A DNA stretch of 64,000 nt from Achromobacter dolens (GCF_902859745.1 NZ_CADIJW010000009.1:88322-152321); one strand, 5' to 3'; positions 30,234-40,341 are shown, counted from the first letter of the stretch. Notes: generated by a model not told the origin, from the sequence alone. Program-made: numbers and translations.

Positions 30234-30941
30234 ATGACTCCCTTCCGCGCCGCGCTGCTGGACCTGGACGGCACCCTGCTCGACTCCATCCCCGACCTGG
30301 CCTTCGCGGCCAACGCCATGCGCGTGGAACTCGGCATGATCGCGCTGCGCGAGGATGTCGTGGCCACCTTCGTCGGCAAGGGGGTGGACAATCTGGTGCG
30401 CCGCAGCCTGGCCGGCAGCCTGGACGCCGCCGACCCCTCGCCCGAGGACTTCGCCCGGGCGCGCGAGGCCTTCTACCGCCACTATCACCTGGTCAACGGC
30501 GAACGCGCCCAGGTCTACCCGGGCGTCATGGAAGGGCTCAAGCACATGCGCGACCAGGGCCTGAAACTGGCCGTGGTCACCAACAAGCCCACCGAATTCA
30601 CCCTGCCGCTGCTGCAACGCACCGGCCTGGCCGGGTTCTTCGACGCGGTGGTGTGCGGCGACACCTGCGCCCGCCGCAAGCCCGACCCCGACCAGGTGCT
30701 GCACGCCTGCGAGCTGCTGGGCGTGACGGTGGCCGAGGCCGTCACCATCGGCGATTCCATCAACGACGCCCAGGCCGGCCGCAGCGCCGGCACCCAGGTG
30801 CTGGTGGTGCCTTACGGTTACAACGAAGGCCGTGACGTGCGCGAGCTCGATGTCGATGGTATAGTGGACACGCTCGTCAACGCCGCCCAGTGGGTGGAGC
30901 TCTGGAATCAGAACCAGAACGCCGCGAAAGCCCAGGCCTGA
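30234..30941 (+). CDS. gph: phosphoglycolate phosphatase
   Basis: HAD-family phosphatase that clears 2-phosphoglycolate. The 235-residue protein has the nucleophile motif LLDLDGTLLDSIPDLAF, motif II VVTNKP, and motif IV TIGDSINDAQAGRSAG. GAGGAAC precedes the ATG. It is the second gene of rpe-gph, directly upstream of the trp leader. Confidence 0.95.
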   Translation: MTPFRAALLDLDGTLLDSIPDLAFAANAMRVELGMIALREDVVATFVGKGVDNLVRRSLAGSLDAADPSPEDFARAREAFYRHYHLVNGERAQVYPGVMEGLKHMRDQGLKLAVVTNKPTEFTLPLLQRTGLAGFFDAVVCGDTCARRKPDPDQVLHACELLGVTVAEAVTIGDSINDAQAGRSAGTQVLVVPYGYNEGRDVRELDVDGIVDTLVNAAQWVELWNQNQNAAKAQA

Positions 30942-30995
30942 AGCCGGGGTCCGCGCCCTTGACGGCATACCTGACTATCGAACCGCTATCACCTG

Positions 30996-31070
30996 ATGAA
31001 CGTTTCCATCCAGAACCAAATGCTCGGCGCCTCGTGGCGCTGGTGGCGTTTGTCTTCCGGGTGGCGATGA
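30996..31070 (+). CDS. trpL: trp operon leader peptide
   Basis: A 24-codon open frame ahead of trpE that starts MNVSIQNQM and ends SWRWWRLSSGWR. Four tryptophan codons lie at codons 14, 16, 17 and 23, and the flanking arginine codons are typical filler. It precedes a strong attenuator hairpin with a T-run. Stalling of ribosomes at the Trp codons when charged tRNA-Trp is scarce should favour read-through into trpE. No strong Shine-Dalgarno is seen before the ATG. Too short to be found by standard gene callers. Confidence 0.82.
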   Translation: MNVSIQNQMLGASWRWWRLSSGWR

Positions 31071-31111
31071 TTCCCTTCCCGGCCCTGGACGCGTCCCCGC
31101 CTCCCAGCGCC
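31036..31111 (+). promoter_or_regulatory. trp attenuator pause hairpin (segments 1 and 2)
   Basis: GGCGCTGGTGGCG (31036-31048), which contains the Trp codons, can pair with CGCCTCCCAGCGCC (31098-31111). A ribosome stalled on the Trp codons would cover segment 1 and free segment 2. A small hairpin CTGTGT/ACACAG (31116-31130) lies next. The exact antiterminator pairing is not certain; segment 2 can also pair partly with the 3' arm of the terminator (CTGG and CGGG). Confidence 0.6.
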
Positions 31112-31134
31112 GATACTGTGTAGAACACAGAGCC

Positions 31135-31169
31135 AAGCCCGGAACCAGTAACCTGGACCGGGCTTTTTG
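31135..31169 (+). terminator. trp attenuator terminator
   Basis: AAGCCCGG (31135-31142) and CCGGGCTT (31158-31165) form a stem that runs into TTTTTG, about 65 bp after the leader peptide stop and 48 bp before trpE. This is the regulated terminator of the trp operon. Confidence 0.85.
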
Positions 31170-31216
31170 TTGTGCGCCCGGTCCCAAGCAGATACCCATC
31201 GCCCACGAGACCCGCC

Positions 31217-32737
31217 ATGACCGAAATCGAATTCAAAGCCCTCGCCGCCCAAGGCTACAACCGCATCCCGCTGGTGGCCGAGACCTACGCCGACCTGGAC
31301 ACCCCGCTGGGCATCTACCTGAAGCTGGCCCACGCCGGCCCGCAGGCCGGCCGCATGACCTGCCTGATGGAGTCGGTGGTGGGCGGCGAGCGCTTCGGCC
31401 GCTATTCGTTCATCGGCCTGCCGGCCCGTACCGTGATCCGCGCCAGCGGCACCCGCACCGAAGTGCTGCACGACGGCAAGGTCGTGGAAACCCATGACGG
31501 CGACCCGCTGGCCTTCATCGAGCAGTACCAGGCCCGCTTCAAGGTGGCCCTGCGCCCCGGCATGCCGCGCTTCTGCGGCGGCCTGGCCGGCTACTTCGGC
31601 TACGACACCGTGCGCCACATCGAACCGTGCCTGGGCCCCGCCGTGAAGCCGTTCCCGGCCGGCATGGAAGGCGGCACGCCCGACCTGATGCTGATGCACG
31701 TGGACGAACTGGTCATCGTCGACAACCTGGCCGGCCGCATCTACCTGATGGTCTACGCCGATCCGGGCCAGCCCGAAAGCTACAGCCGCGCCCAGCAGCG
31801 CCTGCACGACCTGCGCGCGCGCCTGCGACGCCCGGTGGAAATTCCCTACAGCCACGCCAGCATGCAGACCGAAGAGCGGCGCGACTTCAAGAAAGAAGAC
31901 TACCTGGCGGCCGTGCACCGCGCCAAGGAACACATCGCCGCCGGCGACCTGATGCAGGTGCAGATCGGCCAGGTCATCGCCAAGCCGTTCCGCGACTCCC
32001 CCCTCTCGCTGTACCGCGCCCTGCGGTCGCTCAATCCCTCCCCCTACATGTACTTCTGGAACTTCGGTGATTTCCAGGTGGTGGGCGCGTCGCCCGAGAT
32101 CCTGGTGCGCCAGGAGCGCGTGGTGGTGGACGGCGCGCCCAAGTCGCAGGTCACCATCCGCCCGCTGGCCGGCACCCGCAAGCGCGGCGCCACGCCCGAG
32201 GAAGACGCCGCCCTGGCCGCCGAGCTCAAGGCCGACCCCAAGGAAGTGGCCGAGCACGTGATGCTGATCGACCTGGCCCGCAACGACGTCGGCCGCGTCG
32301 CCGAGGTGGGTTCGGTCAAGGTCAGCGACACCATGGTGATCGAGCGCTATTCGCACGTGATGCACCTGGTGTCCAACGTCACCGGCAACCTGAACCCGGG
32401 CATGAGCAGCATGGACGTGCTGCGCGCCTCGTTCCCGGCCGGCACCCTGACCGGCGCGCCCAAGGTCGAGGCCATGAAGATCATCGACGAGCTCGAGCCC
32501 GTGCGCCGCGGCATCTACGGCGGCGCGGCCGGCTACCTCAGCTACGGCGGCGAAATGGACGTGGCCATCGCCATCCGCACCGGCGTCATCAAGGACGGCA
32601 CGCTGTACGTGCAGGCCGCCGCCGGCATCGTCGCCGACTCCAACCCCGAAGCCGAATGGGCCGAGACCGAGGCCAAGGCCCGCGCCGTGCTGCGCGCCGC
32701 CGAGCAGGTCCAGCACGGCCTGGACGAGCCCATCTGA
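31217..32737 (+). CDS. trpE: anthranilate synthase component I
   Basis: Makes anthranilate from chorismate and ammonia, the first step of tryptophan synthesis. The 506-residue protein has the feedback-binding segment [19 protein letters not shown] and the chorismate-binding signatures [28 protein letters not shown] and [20 protein letters not shown]. The ATG at 31217 is chosen because upstream codons lie in the leader. It is first in trpEGDC and controlled by the attenuator just upstream. Confidence 0.97.
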   Translation: MTEIEFKALAAQGYNRIPLVAETYADLDTPLGIYLKLAHAGPQAGRMTCLMESVVGGERFGRYSFIGLPARTVIRASGTRTEVLHDGKVVETHDGDPLAFIEQYQARFKVALRPGMPRFCGGLAGYFGYDTVRHIEPCLGPAVKPFPAGMEGGTPDLMLMHVDELVIVDNLAGRIYLMVYADPGQPESYSRAQQRLHDLRARLRRPVEIPYSHASMQTEERRDFKKEDYLAAVHRAKEHIAAGDLMQVQIGQVIAKPFRDSPLSLYRALRSLNPSPYMYFWNFGDFQVVGASPEILVRQERVVVDGAPKSQVTIRPLAGTRKRGATPEEDAALAAELKADPKEVAEHVMLIDLARNDVGRVAEVGSVKVSDTMVIERYSHVMHLVSNVTGNLNPGMSSMDVLRASFPAGTLTGAPKVEAMKIIDELEPVRRGIYGGAAGYLSYGGEMDVAIAIRTGVIKDGTLYVQAAAGIVADSNPEAEWAETEAKARAVLRAAEQVQHGLDEPI

Positions 32738-32795
32738 GACGCCCGCCGCCCCGATGACCGCCCCGGGCCGCGAATCGGCCCGCCTGGAGAAAAAA

Positions 32796-33362
32796 ATGCT
32801 GCTGATGATCGACAACTACGACTCGTTTACCTACAACCTGGTCCAGTACTTCGGTGAACTGGGCGAGGACGTGCGCGTGGCGCGCAACGACCAGATCACC
32901 CTGGAAGAGATCGCCGCGCTCAACCCCGACCGCATCTGCGTGTCGCCCGGCCCGTGCTCGCCGGCCGAGGCCGGCATCTCGGTGCCCGTCATCCAGGCCT
33001 TCGCCGGCAAAAAGCCGATCCTGGGCGTATGCCTGGGCCACCAGGCCATCGGCGCCGCCTACGGCGGCAACATCGTCCGCGCCCAGCAGATCATGCACGG
33101 CAAGACCGTGCGCATCTCGCATACCGGGACGGACATCTTCACCGACCTGCCGACGCCGTACACTGTCATCCGCTACAACTCGCTGACCATCGACCCGGCG
33201 ACGCTGCCCGAGTGCCTGGCCGTGACCGCCACGGCGCCGGACGGCGACATCATGGGCGTGCGCCACAAGACGCTGCCCCTGTACGGAGTACAGTTCCACC
33301 CCGAATCCGTGCTCAGCGAACACGGCCACGCCCTGCTGCGCAATTTCCTGAACCTCGCCTAA
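32796..33362 (+). CDS. trpG: anthranilate synthase component II (glutaminase)
   Basis: Class I glutamine amidotransferase that supplies ammonia to TrpE. The 188-residue protein has [18 protein letters not shown], the nucleophile Cys in [15 protein letters not shown], and the His-Glu pair in [17 protein letters not shown] before the ATG at 32796 decides the start; an upstream ATG adds 14 residues of no similarity. It is separate from TrpD here, unlike the fused enzymes of enterics. Confidence 0.96.
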   Translation: MLLMIDNYDSFTYNLVQYFGELGEDVRVARNDQITLEEIAALNPDRICVSPGPCSPAEAGISVPVIQAFAGKKPILGVCLGHQAIGAAYGGNIVRAQQIMHGKTVRISHTGTDIFTDLPTPYTVIRYNSLTIDPATLPECLAVTATAPDGDIMGVRHKTLPLYGVQFHPESVLSEHGHALLRNFLNLA

Positions 33363-33374
33363 GAAGGACGCACC

Positions 33375-34406
33375 GTGACGATCTCCCCCTCCGAAGCGCT
33401 GACGCGCTGTATCGAACACCGCGAAATTTTCCACGACGAAATGCTGCATCTGATGCGCATGCTGATGCGCGGCGAGATGTCGCCGCAGATCGCAAGCGCC
33501 CTGCTGATGGGTCTGCGCGTGAAAAAGGAAACGGTGGGTGAAATCACCGCGGCCGCGCAGGTCATGCGCGAATTCGCCACGCCGGTGGTCACGCCCAACC
33601 CCGAAGACCTGCTCGACATGTGCGGCACCGGCGGCGACGGCAGCCACACCTTCAACATCTCCACCACCGCCATGTTCGTGGCGGCGGCGGCCGGCGTGCC
33701 GATCGCCAAGCACGGCAACCGCAGCGCGTCCTCGTCGAGCGGCAGCGCAGACGTGCTGGAAGCCCTGGGCGCCAACCTGGTGCTGACGCCCGAGCAGGTG
33801 GCCGAGTGCATCCAGGCCACCGGCATCGGCTTCATGTTCGCGCCCGCCCATCACGGCGCCATGAAGAACGTGGCCGCGGTCCGCAAGGAACTGGCGGTGC
33901 GCACCATCTTCAACATCCTCGGCCCGCTGACCAACCCGGCCGGCGCCGCCAACCAGTTGATGGGCGTGTTCCACCCCGACCTGGTCGGCATCCAGGTGCG
34001 CGTGCTGGAACGCCTGGGCTCGCGCCACGTGCTGGTGGTGCATGGCAAGGACGGCATGGACGAGGCCTCGCTGGGCGGCGCCACCATGGTGGGCGAACTC
34101 AAGGACGGCAAGGTCAGCGAGTACGAGATCCACCCCGAGGACTACGGGCTATCCATGATGTCCAACCGCAGCATCAAGGTGTCCAATCGCGAGCAATCGC
34201 GCGAGCTTGTCATAGAGGCGCTGGACAATGTCGAGGGCACCGCCCGCGACATCGTCGCGCTGAATGCGGGTCTCGCCATTTACGCAGGCAATAAAGCCGA
34301 TTCCATTCCCGCAGCGTTAGCGCTAGCATTTGAACTGATTTCCACCGGTGCGGCGCGAGCCAAGCTGGAAGATTTCTGCGCATATACCCGGAAATTCCAG
34401 AAATGA
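33375..34406 (+). CDS. trpD: anthranilate phosphoribosyltransferase
   Basis: Joins anthranilate to PRPP. The 343-residue protein has the PRPP loop [19 protein letters not shown] and [21 protein letters not shown]. Translation starts with GTG after AGAAGGA. It follows trpG by 12 bp and overlaps trpC by four bases (ATGA), a sign of coupled translation. Confidence 0.97.
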   Translation: MTISPSEALTRCIEHREIFHDEMLHLMRMLMRGEMSPQIASALLMGLRVKKETVGEITAAAQVMREFATPVVTPNPEDLLDMCGTGGDGSHTFNISTTAMFVAAAAGVPIAKHGNRSASSSSGSADVLEALGANLVLTPEQVAECIQATGIGFMFAPAHHGAMKNVAAVRKELAVRTIFNILGPLTNPAGAANQLMGVFHPDLVGIQVRVLERLGSRHVLVVHGKDGMDEASLGGATMVGELKDGKVSEYEIHPEDYGLSMMSNRSIKVSNREQSRELVIEALDNVEGTARDIVALNAGLAIYAGNKADSIPAALALAFELISTGAARAKLEDFCAYTRKFQK

Positions 34407-35191
34407 ACGATATTCTCGCGAAGATCCTCGCCGTCAAGGTCGAGGAAGTCGCCGCCGCCCGCCAGATGCGCAGCGAAGCCGAAGTCCTGCGCGAAGCGCA
34501 GGCGCGCCAGGACGTGCGCGGCTTCGCCCAGGCCATCGAAGACAAGATCTCGCAGGGCAAGGCCGGCGTCATCGCCGAAATCAAGAAGGCCTCGCCCTCC
34601 AAGGGCGTGCTGCGCGACACCTTTCAACCGGCTGAAATCGCGGCCTCCTATGCCGTGCACGGCGCCGCCTGCCTGTCGGTGCTGACCGACGTGCAGTTCT
34701 TCCAGGGCTCGCACGACCACCTGCGCCAGGCGCGCGCGGCCTGCTCGCTGCCGGTGCTGCGCAAGGACTTCGTGATCGATCCCTACCAGATCATCGCCGC
34801 GCGCGCGATGGGCGCCGACTGCGTGCTGCTGATCGTCGCCGCGCTCACGCCCACGCAACTGCGCGAGATGGAAACGCTGGCCATGGAACTGGGCATGGAC
34901 GTGCTGGTGGAAGTGCACGACGCCGAGGAACTGGACATCGCGCTGACGCTGAAGACGCCGCTGCTGGGTATCAACAACCGCAACCTGCGCACCTTCGAGA
35001 CCAGCCTGCAAAACACGCTGGATCTGCTGCCGCGCATTCCCGCCGGCAAGCGCGTGGTGACGGAAAGCGGCATCCTCAAGCCGGAAGACGTGAAGCTGAT
35101 GCGCGCGCACAAGGTCGACGCCTTCCTGGTGGGCGAGGCCTTCATGCGCGCCGCGGACCCGGGCGCCGAGCTGGCGCGCGTGGTCGGCTGA
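34403..35191 (+). CDS. trpC: indole-3-glycerol phosphate synthase
   Basis: Closes the indole ring from CdRP. The 262-residue TIM barrel has [15 protein letters not shown] and [20 protein letters not shown], then [13 protein letters not shown] and VVTESGIL. It is a stand-alone TrpC with no fused TrpF. It is the last gene of this trp unit; trpFBA are not in the window. After the stop a GC-rich hairpin without T-run and a short repeat array lie before the convergent regulator. Confidence 0.97.
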   Translation: MNDILAKILAVKVEEVAAARQMRSEAEVLREAQARQDVRGFAQAIEDKISQGKAGVIAEIKKASPSKGVLRDTFQPAEIAASYAVHGAACLSVLTDVQFFQGSHDHLRQARAACSLPVLRKDFVIDPYQIIAARAMGADCVLLIVAALTPTQLREMETLAMELGMDVLVEVHDAEELDIALTLKTPLLGINNRNLRTFETSLQNTLDLLPRIPAGKRVVTESGILKPEDVKLMRAHKVDAFLVGEAFMRAADPGAELARVVG

Positions 35192-35249
35192 GCCGCCGCC
35201 GGTCCCGCGCCACGCGCGATACGGGGCGCGGCCCGCCAGGGCGTCCTTG

Positions 35250-35305
35250 CATGTTCATGCCTGCGTGTTGATGCATGCGTGCTCTTGCATGCGCGTTCAC
35301 GCAGC
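35250..35305. repeat. four imperfect 14-bp tandem repeats
   Basis: Units 35250-35263, 35264-35277, 35278-35291 and 35292-35305 vary around CGTGTTCATGCATG. They sit between the convergent trpC and sigma-54 activator genes. They have no spacers and are not a CRISPR. The pattern could be a slipped-strand repeat or a cluster of protein-binding sites. Confidence 0.6.
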
Positions 35306-35310
35306 GTCGT

Positions 35311-37194
35311 TCAACCTGGCCGTGCCAGCCCCAGCGCCGCCGCGCGTCGGTACAAGGTGCTGCGGTGCACGCCCAGCGCGCGCGCCGCGGCGCTGACGTT
35401 GCCGGCGTGCGCGGCCAGCGCCGCGCGGATCGCGTCGTCGGCCATGGCCTGCAGGCTGGCCGCGCCCGCGGCCGCCTGCGCCGCCGGCATGCCGCGGATG
35501 TCCGCCGGCAGCATTTCTTCATCGACCCTGCCGGACGCGCCCGCCAGCACGTGCAGCGTGCGCAGCACCGCCGCCATCTGGCGATAGTTGCCGGGCCAGG
35601 CGTATTGCGCCAGCGCGTCCTCGATGCCCCCCGGCAGCGCCGGCCCGCTGCCCTGCGCGGCCCACAGCGTGCGCAGTAATTCGCGCAGGTCGGGGCGGGC
35701 GCGCAGCGGCGCGAGCGTCACGGTGTATTCGGCGATCCGGAAGTACAGGTCGGGGCGCACCGGCGCGTCCGGGCCATCGTGCGCCAGCGCGCGATGGGTC
35801 GCGCACACCAGCGCGAAGTCGACCGCCACCGGCCGCGCCGCGCCCAGCGGCGACACCTCCCGCGACTGCAGCACGCGCAACAGGCGCGCCTGCAGCGCCA
35901 GCGGCATGTCGCCGATCTCGTCCAGGAACAGCACGCCCCCGTGTGCCTGCCGCAGCAGGCCCTTGCTGCCCTGGCGGCGCGCGCCGGTGAACGCGCCGTC
36001 TTCATAGCCGAACAGCTCCGACTCGATCAGGCTTTCGGGCAGCGCGGCGCAATTGACCGCCACGAACGGGCCGGCCGCGCGCCGGCTGCGCGCATGCAAC
36101 TGGCGCGCGAAGACCTCCTTGCCCGCGCCGGTCTCGCCCTGCAGCAGGATCGATACGCCCGCGTCCGACAGATGCACCGCGCGCGCCAGCGCGCCCAGCG
36201 TGGCCGCGTCGAAACTGGCGGCATCGCGCTGGACCAGGGGCGCCGGCAGCGCGGGCGTGGCCGGCAGGCGCAGCGCCGGTTGCGGGGCGACCGGCGGCCG
36301 CGACCGGGGCAGGCGCAGGCGCGCGTGGTAGACCGCGCCGCCGCGCGCATGCACCCGCCCGGCCGCGTCGGGCGCCTGTTCCATGACGCCCTCGAACAGG
36401 TCCGCGTAGCGATAGACGCCCAGCGCTGTGGACGCCAGGCCCAGCACCTGCATGGCGCGGCGGTTGGCGCCCACCAGCAGATCGCCCTCGAAGGCCAGCA
36501 GGGCCTCGCCCGGCGTGCCCAGCGCGGAACGGTCGGCATGCAGGCGCAGCACCGCGCAGGGTTCGTGCGCGCTGTCGAACAGCCGGTGCTCGATCAGGTC
36601 GACGGCGGCCCGCACCAGCGCCAGCACGTCGGGGCGCACCTCGCGCGCGGGACTGGAAAGATCCAGCACGCCCAGCATGCGCCCTTCGCTGTCGGTGATC
36701 GGCACCGCGGCGCAGGTCAGGATGCGGTTGGGTTCGAAATAGTGTTCGGCGCCGTGCACCACCAGTGAACGGCCTTCCACCAGCGCGGTGCCGATGGCGT
36801 TGGTGCCCGCGGCGGCCTCGTCCCAGGCCGCCCCGGGCATCAGCGCGACGCGCGAGGCGCGTTGCGCGAAATCGATGTCGCCGTCGCTGTCCAGCACCAG
36901 GCCCTGGGCGTCCGACAGGATCACCAGGCCGTCGCTGCCGCCTTCGCGGCGCAGCAGCGACATGGCGGGTTCGGACAGCCGCCGCAAGGCCTCGTTGCGC
37001 TGGCGTGCCTCGCGCAATTCGGCGGCGGTCATGGGCTCGGCGCGGCGCTTGCCGCGCATGTCGAAACCCAGGTCGGCGCAGCGGCGCCAGGATCGCAGGA
37101 TGGGTTCGGCGACCAGGCCGCCGGGCACCACGCCCTGCTGGTTGAACAGCTGGCGCGCTTGCGTCAGCGGGTGCCGACCGGATTGAGTGGCCAT
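35311..37194 (-). CDS. sigma-54-dependent activator of the AcoR type
   Basis: A 627-residue enhancer-binding protein. A GAF sensor covers about 80-200 ([20 protein letters not shown], then [15 protein letters not shown]), followed by a PAS-like stretch, an AAA+ domain with Walker A GETGAGKE and the sigma-54 contact loop GAFTGA in [17 protein letters not shown], and a Fis-type helix-turn-helix at the end ([20 protein letters not shown]). AcoR-like proteins sense small carbonyl compounds or alcohols. It is divergent from an aldehyde dehydrogenase with a perfect -24/-12 promoter. AAGGAG before the ATG at 37194 fixes the start. Confidence 0.93.
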   Translation of the reverse strand: MATQSGRHPLTQARQLFNQQGVVPGGLVAEPILRSWRRCADLGFDMRGKRRAEPMTAAELREARQRNEALRRLSEPAMSLLRREGGSDGLVILSDAQGLVLDSDGDIDFAQRASRVALMPGAAWDEAAAGTNAIGTALVEGRSLVVHGAEHYFEPNRILTCAAVPITDSEGRMLGVLDLSSPAREVRPDVLALVRAAVDLIEHRLFDSAHEPCAVLRLHADRSALGTPGEALLAFEGDLLVGANRRAMQVLGLASTALGVYRYADLFEGVMEQAPDAAGRVHARGGAVYHARLRLPRSRPPVAPQPALRLPATPALPAPLVQRDAASFDAATLGALARAVHLSDAGVSILLQGETGAGKEVFARQLHARSRRAAGPFVAVNCAALPESLIESELFGYEDGAFTGARRQGSKGLLRQAHGGVLFLDEIGDMPLALQARLLRVLQSREVSPLGAARPVAVDFALVCATHRALAHDGPDAPVRPDLYFRIAEYTVTLAPLRARPDLRELLRTLWAAQGSGPALPGGIEDALAQYAWPGNYRQMAAVLRTLHVLAGASGRVDEEMLPADIRGMPAAQAAAGAASLQAMADDAIRAALAAHAGNVSAAARALGVHRSTLYRRAAALGLARPG

Positions 37195-37212
37195 GCATGT
37201 CTCCTTGGACGG

Positions 37213-37256
37213 TGTTCTGCGACACCTGTTCCGCGACAGTGTCGCGAAACGCGACA
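37213..37256. promoter_or_regulatory. clustered activator-binding palindromes (UAS)
   Basis: Four copies of a GCGACA/TGTCGC half-site lie in 44 bp. TGTTCTGCGACA (37213-37224) repeats as TGTTCCGCGACA (37227-37238); CGCGACA-G-TGTCGCG spans 37232-37246; and TGTCGCG-AAA-CGCGACA spans 37240-37256. They end about 95 bp before the -24 element, the expected distance for an enhancer-binding protein. The divergent regulator is the obvious candidate to bind them and may also control its own gene. Confidence 0.75.
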
Positions 37257-37352
37257 CACGGTAGCGGCGAAACGCCGCCCACGCCCCTGCCGGCGCGTGG
37301 CAATCTACTTTCGCACGCGGCATGCGCGCTTGTCCAGCCGCGTCCCCCGACA

Positions 37353-37369
37353 TGGCACGCGGTTTGCTT
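37353..37369 (+). promoter_or_regulatory. sigma-54 (-24/-12) promoter of the aldehyde dehydrogenase
   Basis: TGGCAC at 37353-37358 and TTGC at 37364-37367 are in the exact GG-N10-GC arrangement, and the wider sequence TGGCACGCGGTTTGCTT matches the consensus at nearly all positions. The promoter is 52 bp before the dehydrogenase ATG. Confidence 0.9.
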
Positions 37370-37420
37370 GATACGAAGCAGGCACCCGACTGCCGTTACA
37401 CCGACTATACGGAGACAAGC

Positions 37421-38950
37421 ATGGACATCGCGACCCGCGTCACCCCCGAATCCTATGGCACGCGCCTGGACCTCAGGACGCAGTACGACAACTTCATCGA
37501 CGGCAAATGGCAGAAGCCCGCCGACGGCGAGTACTTCGACAACGTCACGCCGGTCACCGGCCAGGTGCTGAGCCGCAACGCCCGCTCGAAAGAGCGCGAC
37601 ATCGAGCTGGCGCTGGATGCGGCGCATCGCGCCGCGCCCAAATGGGGTGCGACCCCAGCCGCCGAGCGCGCGCAGATCCTGATGCGTATCGCCGACGTGA
37701 TGGAGGCCAACCTGGAACGCCTGGCCACCGCCGAGACCTGGGACAACGGCAAGCCGATCCGCGAGGCCCGCGCCGCCGACATCCCGCTGGCGATCGACCA
37801 CTTCCGCTACTTCGCCTCATGCATCCGCAGCCAGGAAGGCGGGCTGTCCGAGATCGACCACGACACCGTCGCCTACCACTTCAACGAGCCGCTGGGCGTG
37901 GTCGGCCAGATCATCCCGTGGAACTTCCCCATCCTGATGGCCGCGTGGAAGCTGGCGCCGGCGCTTGCGGCGGGCAACTGCGTGGTGCTCAAGCCGGCCG
38001 AGCAAACGCCGCTGGGCATCCTGCTGCTGATGGAACTGATCGGCGACCTGCTGCCCCCGGGCGTGGTCAACGTGGTCACTGGCTTCGGCCTGGAAGCGGG
38101 CAAGCCGCTGGCCTCGAGCAAGCGCATCGCCAAGATCGCCTTCACCGGCGAGACCACCACGGGCCGCCTGATCATGCAGTACGCGTCGCAGAACATCATC
38201 CCCGTAACGCTGGAGCTGGGCGGCAAGTCGCCCAACATCTTCTTTGCCGACGTGGCGGCGCAGGACGACGACTTCCTCGACAAGGCGGTCGAGGGCTTCG
38301 TCATGTTCGCGCTGAACCAGGGCGAGGTCTGCACTTGCCCCAGCCGCGCGCTGATCCAGGAATCGCTCTACGACAGGTTCATGGAGCGCGCGCTCAAGCG
38401 CGTTGCCGAGATCAAGCAGGGCAACCCGCTGGACGCCGACACCATGCTGGGCGCGCAGGCCTCCACCGAGCAGTTGGAGAAGATCCTGTCGTACCTGGAC
38501 ATCGGCAAGCAGGAGGGCGCGGCGGTGCTGGCCGGCGGCGCGCGCGCCCAGTTGCCGGGCGCGCTCGAAGGCGGCTACTACGTGCAGCCCACCGTCTTCA
38601 AGGGGCACAACAAGATGCGCGTGTTCCAGGAAGAGATCTTCGGGCCGGTGGTGGCGGTGACCACGTTCAAGGACGCCGACGACGCGCTGGCGCTGGCCAA
38701 CGACACGCTCTACGGCCTGGGCGCGGGGGTCTGGTCGCGCGACGCCAACACGTGCTATCGCATGGGCCGCGCCATCAAGGCCGGGCGGGTCTGGACCAAC
38801 TGCTACCACGCCTATCCGGCGCACGCCGCGTTCGGCGGCTACAAGCAGTCCGGGATCGGCCGCGAGAACCACAAGATGATGCTCAACCACTACCAGCAGA
38901 CCAAGAACCTGCTGGTGAGCTACTCGCCCAAGAAACTGGGTTTCTTCTGA
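37421..38950 (+). CDS. NAD+-dependent aldehyde dehydrogenase (ExaC/AcoD type)
   Basis: Oxidises acetaldehyde or a similar aldehyde to the acid. The 509-residue protein has [36 protein letters not shown], the catalytic Glu in [12 protein letters not shown] and the nucleophile Cys in [13 protein letters not shown], the doubled-Cys form typical of the ExaC/AcoD group. GGAGA precedes the ATG. It is transcribed from a sigma-54 promoter next to its own activator and is followed by a DUF779 gene, the usual partner of this group. Confidence 0.93.
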   Translation: MDIATRVTPESYGTRLDLRTQYDNFIDGKWQKPADGEYFDNVTPVTGQVLSRNARSKERDIELALDAAHRAAPKWGATPAAERAQILMRIADVMEANLERLATAETWDNGKPIREARAADIPLAIDHFRYFASCIRSQEGGLSEIDHDTVAYHFNEPLGVVGQIIPWNFPILMAAWKLAPALAAGNCVVLKPAEQTPLGILLLMELIGDLLPPGVVNVVTGFGLEAGKPLASSKRIAKIAFTGETTTGRLIMQYASQNIIPVTLELGGKSPNIFFADVAAQDDDFLDKAVEGFVMFALNQGEVCTCPSRALIQESLYDRFMERALKRVAEIKQGNPLDADTMLGAQASTEQLEKILSYLDIGKQEGAAVLAGGARAQLPGALEGGYYVQPTVFKGHNKMRVFQEEIFGPVVAVTTFKDADDALALANDTLYGLGAGVWSRDANTCYRMGRAIKAGRVWTNCYHAYPAHAAFGGYKQSGIGRENHKMMLNHYQQTKNLLVSYSPKKLGFF

Positions 38951-39038
38951 CCCACGGGCGATGCCCGCCGGTGCGTCGCGGATCGACCCATGCCGGGTCG
39001 TCCACGCCGCGCCGGCGCGGCGTCGCGGGAGTTGCATC

Positions 39039-39416
39039 ATGCCAGGACCCACTCCGCGCGTGGTCGCCACCGACGCGGCGCGCGCGCTGATCGAAACCTT
39101 GCGCGCCAAGCACGGCCCGCTGATGTTCCACCAGTCGGGCGGCTGCTGCGACGGCAGTTCGCCCATGTGCTACGCGCAGGGCGAATTCCTCGTCGGCGGC
39201 TCGGACGTGCTGCTGGGCGAACTGGAAGGCTGCCCGTTCTACATGGGCGAGGACCAGTTCGCCTACTGGGAGCACACCCAGCTCATCATCGACGCCGTGC
39301 CTGGACGCGGCGGCGCGTTTTCGCTCGACAGCGCCGAAGGACAACGCTTCCTGCTGCGGTCGCGGCTGTACTCCGACGACGAGTGGGCCCACGTGGCCCC
39401 GGTCACGCGCGGCTGA
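39039..39416 (+). CDS. DUF779 protein
   Basis: A 125-residue protein of unknown function that is habitually found beside ExaC-type aldehyde dehydrogenases. Conserved features are FHQSGGCCDGSSPMCY (a Cys-rich segment) and GEDQFAYWEHTQLIID, then RFLLRSRLYSDDEW. The ATG at 39039 has GGGAG upstream; longer frames are unconserved. It begins 88 bp after the dehydrogenase and is probably in the same transcript. Confidence 0.88.
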   Translation: MPGPTPRVVATDAARALIETLRAKHGPLMFHQSGGCCDGSSPMCYAQGEFLVGGSDVLLGELEGCPFYMGEDQFAYWEHTQLIIDAVPGRGGAFSLDSAEGQRFLLRSRLYSDDEWAHVAPVTRG

Positions 39417-39452
39417 AACCGGCCTGCGGAGCCGCCCGGCGGGCATGGCGCG

Positions 39453-39617
39453 TCAGGAACGCCGCGGTCCGCCGCCCTTGCGTGCCGGCTCGGCGCCACA
39501 GGTCACCTGCTGTTGCCACTGGAACGACACGCGGCGGATGCGCGCGGCGCGGAATTGCGTGAACGAACGGCCACCCGGCATGGGTGCGCCACGTAGCGGA
39601 CTGCTGCTGTTTTTCAT
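39453..39617 (-). CDS. possible small basic protein (54 residues)
   Basis: A short minus-strand frame starts MKNSSSPLRGAPMPGGRSF and is rich in arginine and glutamine. Its codon choice (ATC, TTC, CAG, GTG) looks like real coding, and it lies in an otherwise empty 280-bp gap downstream of the HCCA-isomerase-like gene. No convincing ribosome binding site is present and I do not recognise it. It may be a chance frame. Confidence 0.35.
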   Translation of the reverse strand: MKNSSSPLRGAPMPGGRSFTQFRAARIRRVSFQWQQQVTCGAEPARKGGGPRRS

Positions 39618-39696
39618 TGTGGGAAAAGCGTTGGCGGAGAAATTCTGCAAGATTGCCGCGTGGCCGCGGCCTGGAGGAAAAGCGGACCTGGCGGCC

Positions 39697-40341
39697 TCAG
39701 CCGGCCGCGGGGGCCCAGGCGCTGACGGGCGCGCGGCGGGTCCATTCGAGCGCGTCCTCGAGGCGGTCGTTGCCCCAGAACATTTCGCCATCCACCAGGA
39801 ACGTCGGCGCTCCGAACAGGCCCAGGTGACGAGCCTCATCGACCCGGCGGCGCAGCGCTTCCTTGGCGGCTTCCGACTTGGCGCGCGCGATCAGCCCGTC
39901 GGCGTCCAGCGACAGCTCGGTCAGCAACGCGTGCACCACGTCCTCGGCCTGGATGTCCTCGTCGCGCTGGAAATTGGCGCGGAACACCGCCAGGCAGAAA
40001 TCCCGGCCCCAGGGTTGGTCCTCGCCCAGCAGCGCGATGCGCGCCGGCAGCACGCTCATGCGCGGGAACAGGCGCGGCCGGTTGTAGGGCACGCCGTACT
40101 TTTCGGCCAGACGCGCGATATCGCGCATCATGTAGGCGCCCTTGCCGGGAAACAGGCGGAACGGCGTGTCATTCCAACCCTGGGCCTGGAAGATCGGACC
40201 CAACAGGAACGGTCGCAGGTCGACGCGCACGTCCGCCTGCGCCGCCAGGCCGGCGATGCGCTCGATCGCCAGATAGCTGTAGGGGCTGGCGAAATCGAAC
40301 CACATCTCGAGGCTGGGCGTGGTGGACAGGGGCGCATTCAT
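39697..40341 (-). CDS. 2-hydroxychromene-2-carboxylate isomerase-like DsbA-fold protein
   Basis: A 214-residue thioredoxin-fold protein. The N-terminus LEMWFDFASPYSYLAIERI carries the serine (FASPYSY) typical of HCCA isomerases and kappa-class glutathione transferases in place of the CxxC of DsbA. The C-terminal LGLFGAPTFLVDGEMFWGND is the matching cis-proline and ligand-binding segment. It has no signal peptide. It overlaps the DUF2917 gene by four bases. It could isomerise an aromatic breakdown product with glutathione; no such pathway is seen next to it. Confidence 0.85.
   Translation of the reverse strand: MNAPLSTTPSLEMWFDFASPYSYLAIERIAGLAAQADVRVDLRPFLLGPIFQAQGWNDTPFRLFPGKGAYMMRDIARLAEKYGVPYNRPRLFPRMSVLPARIALLGEDQPWGRDFCLAVFRANFQRDEDIQAEDVVHALLTELSLDADGLIARAKSEAAKEALRRRVDEARHLGLFGAPTFLVDGEMFWGNDRLEDALEWTRRAPVSAWAPAAG

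Noticed and set aside
30860-30865. TATAGT as the trp promoter -10 box
   Set aside because: No acceptable -35 box lies at 16-18 bp; TTGACG at 30959 is a better -35 but lacks a clear -10, so I did not call a trp promoter.
35250-35305. CRISPR array
   Set aside because: Units are 14 bp, imperfect and without spacers; no cas gene is present.
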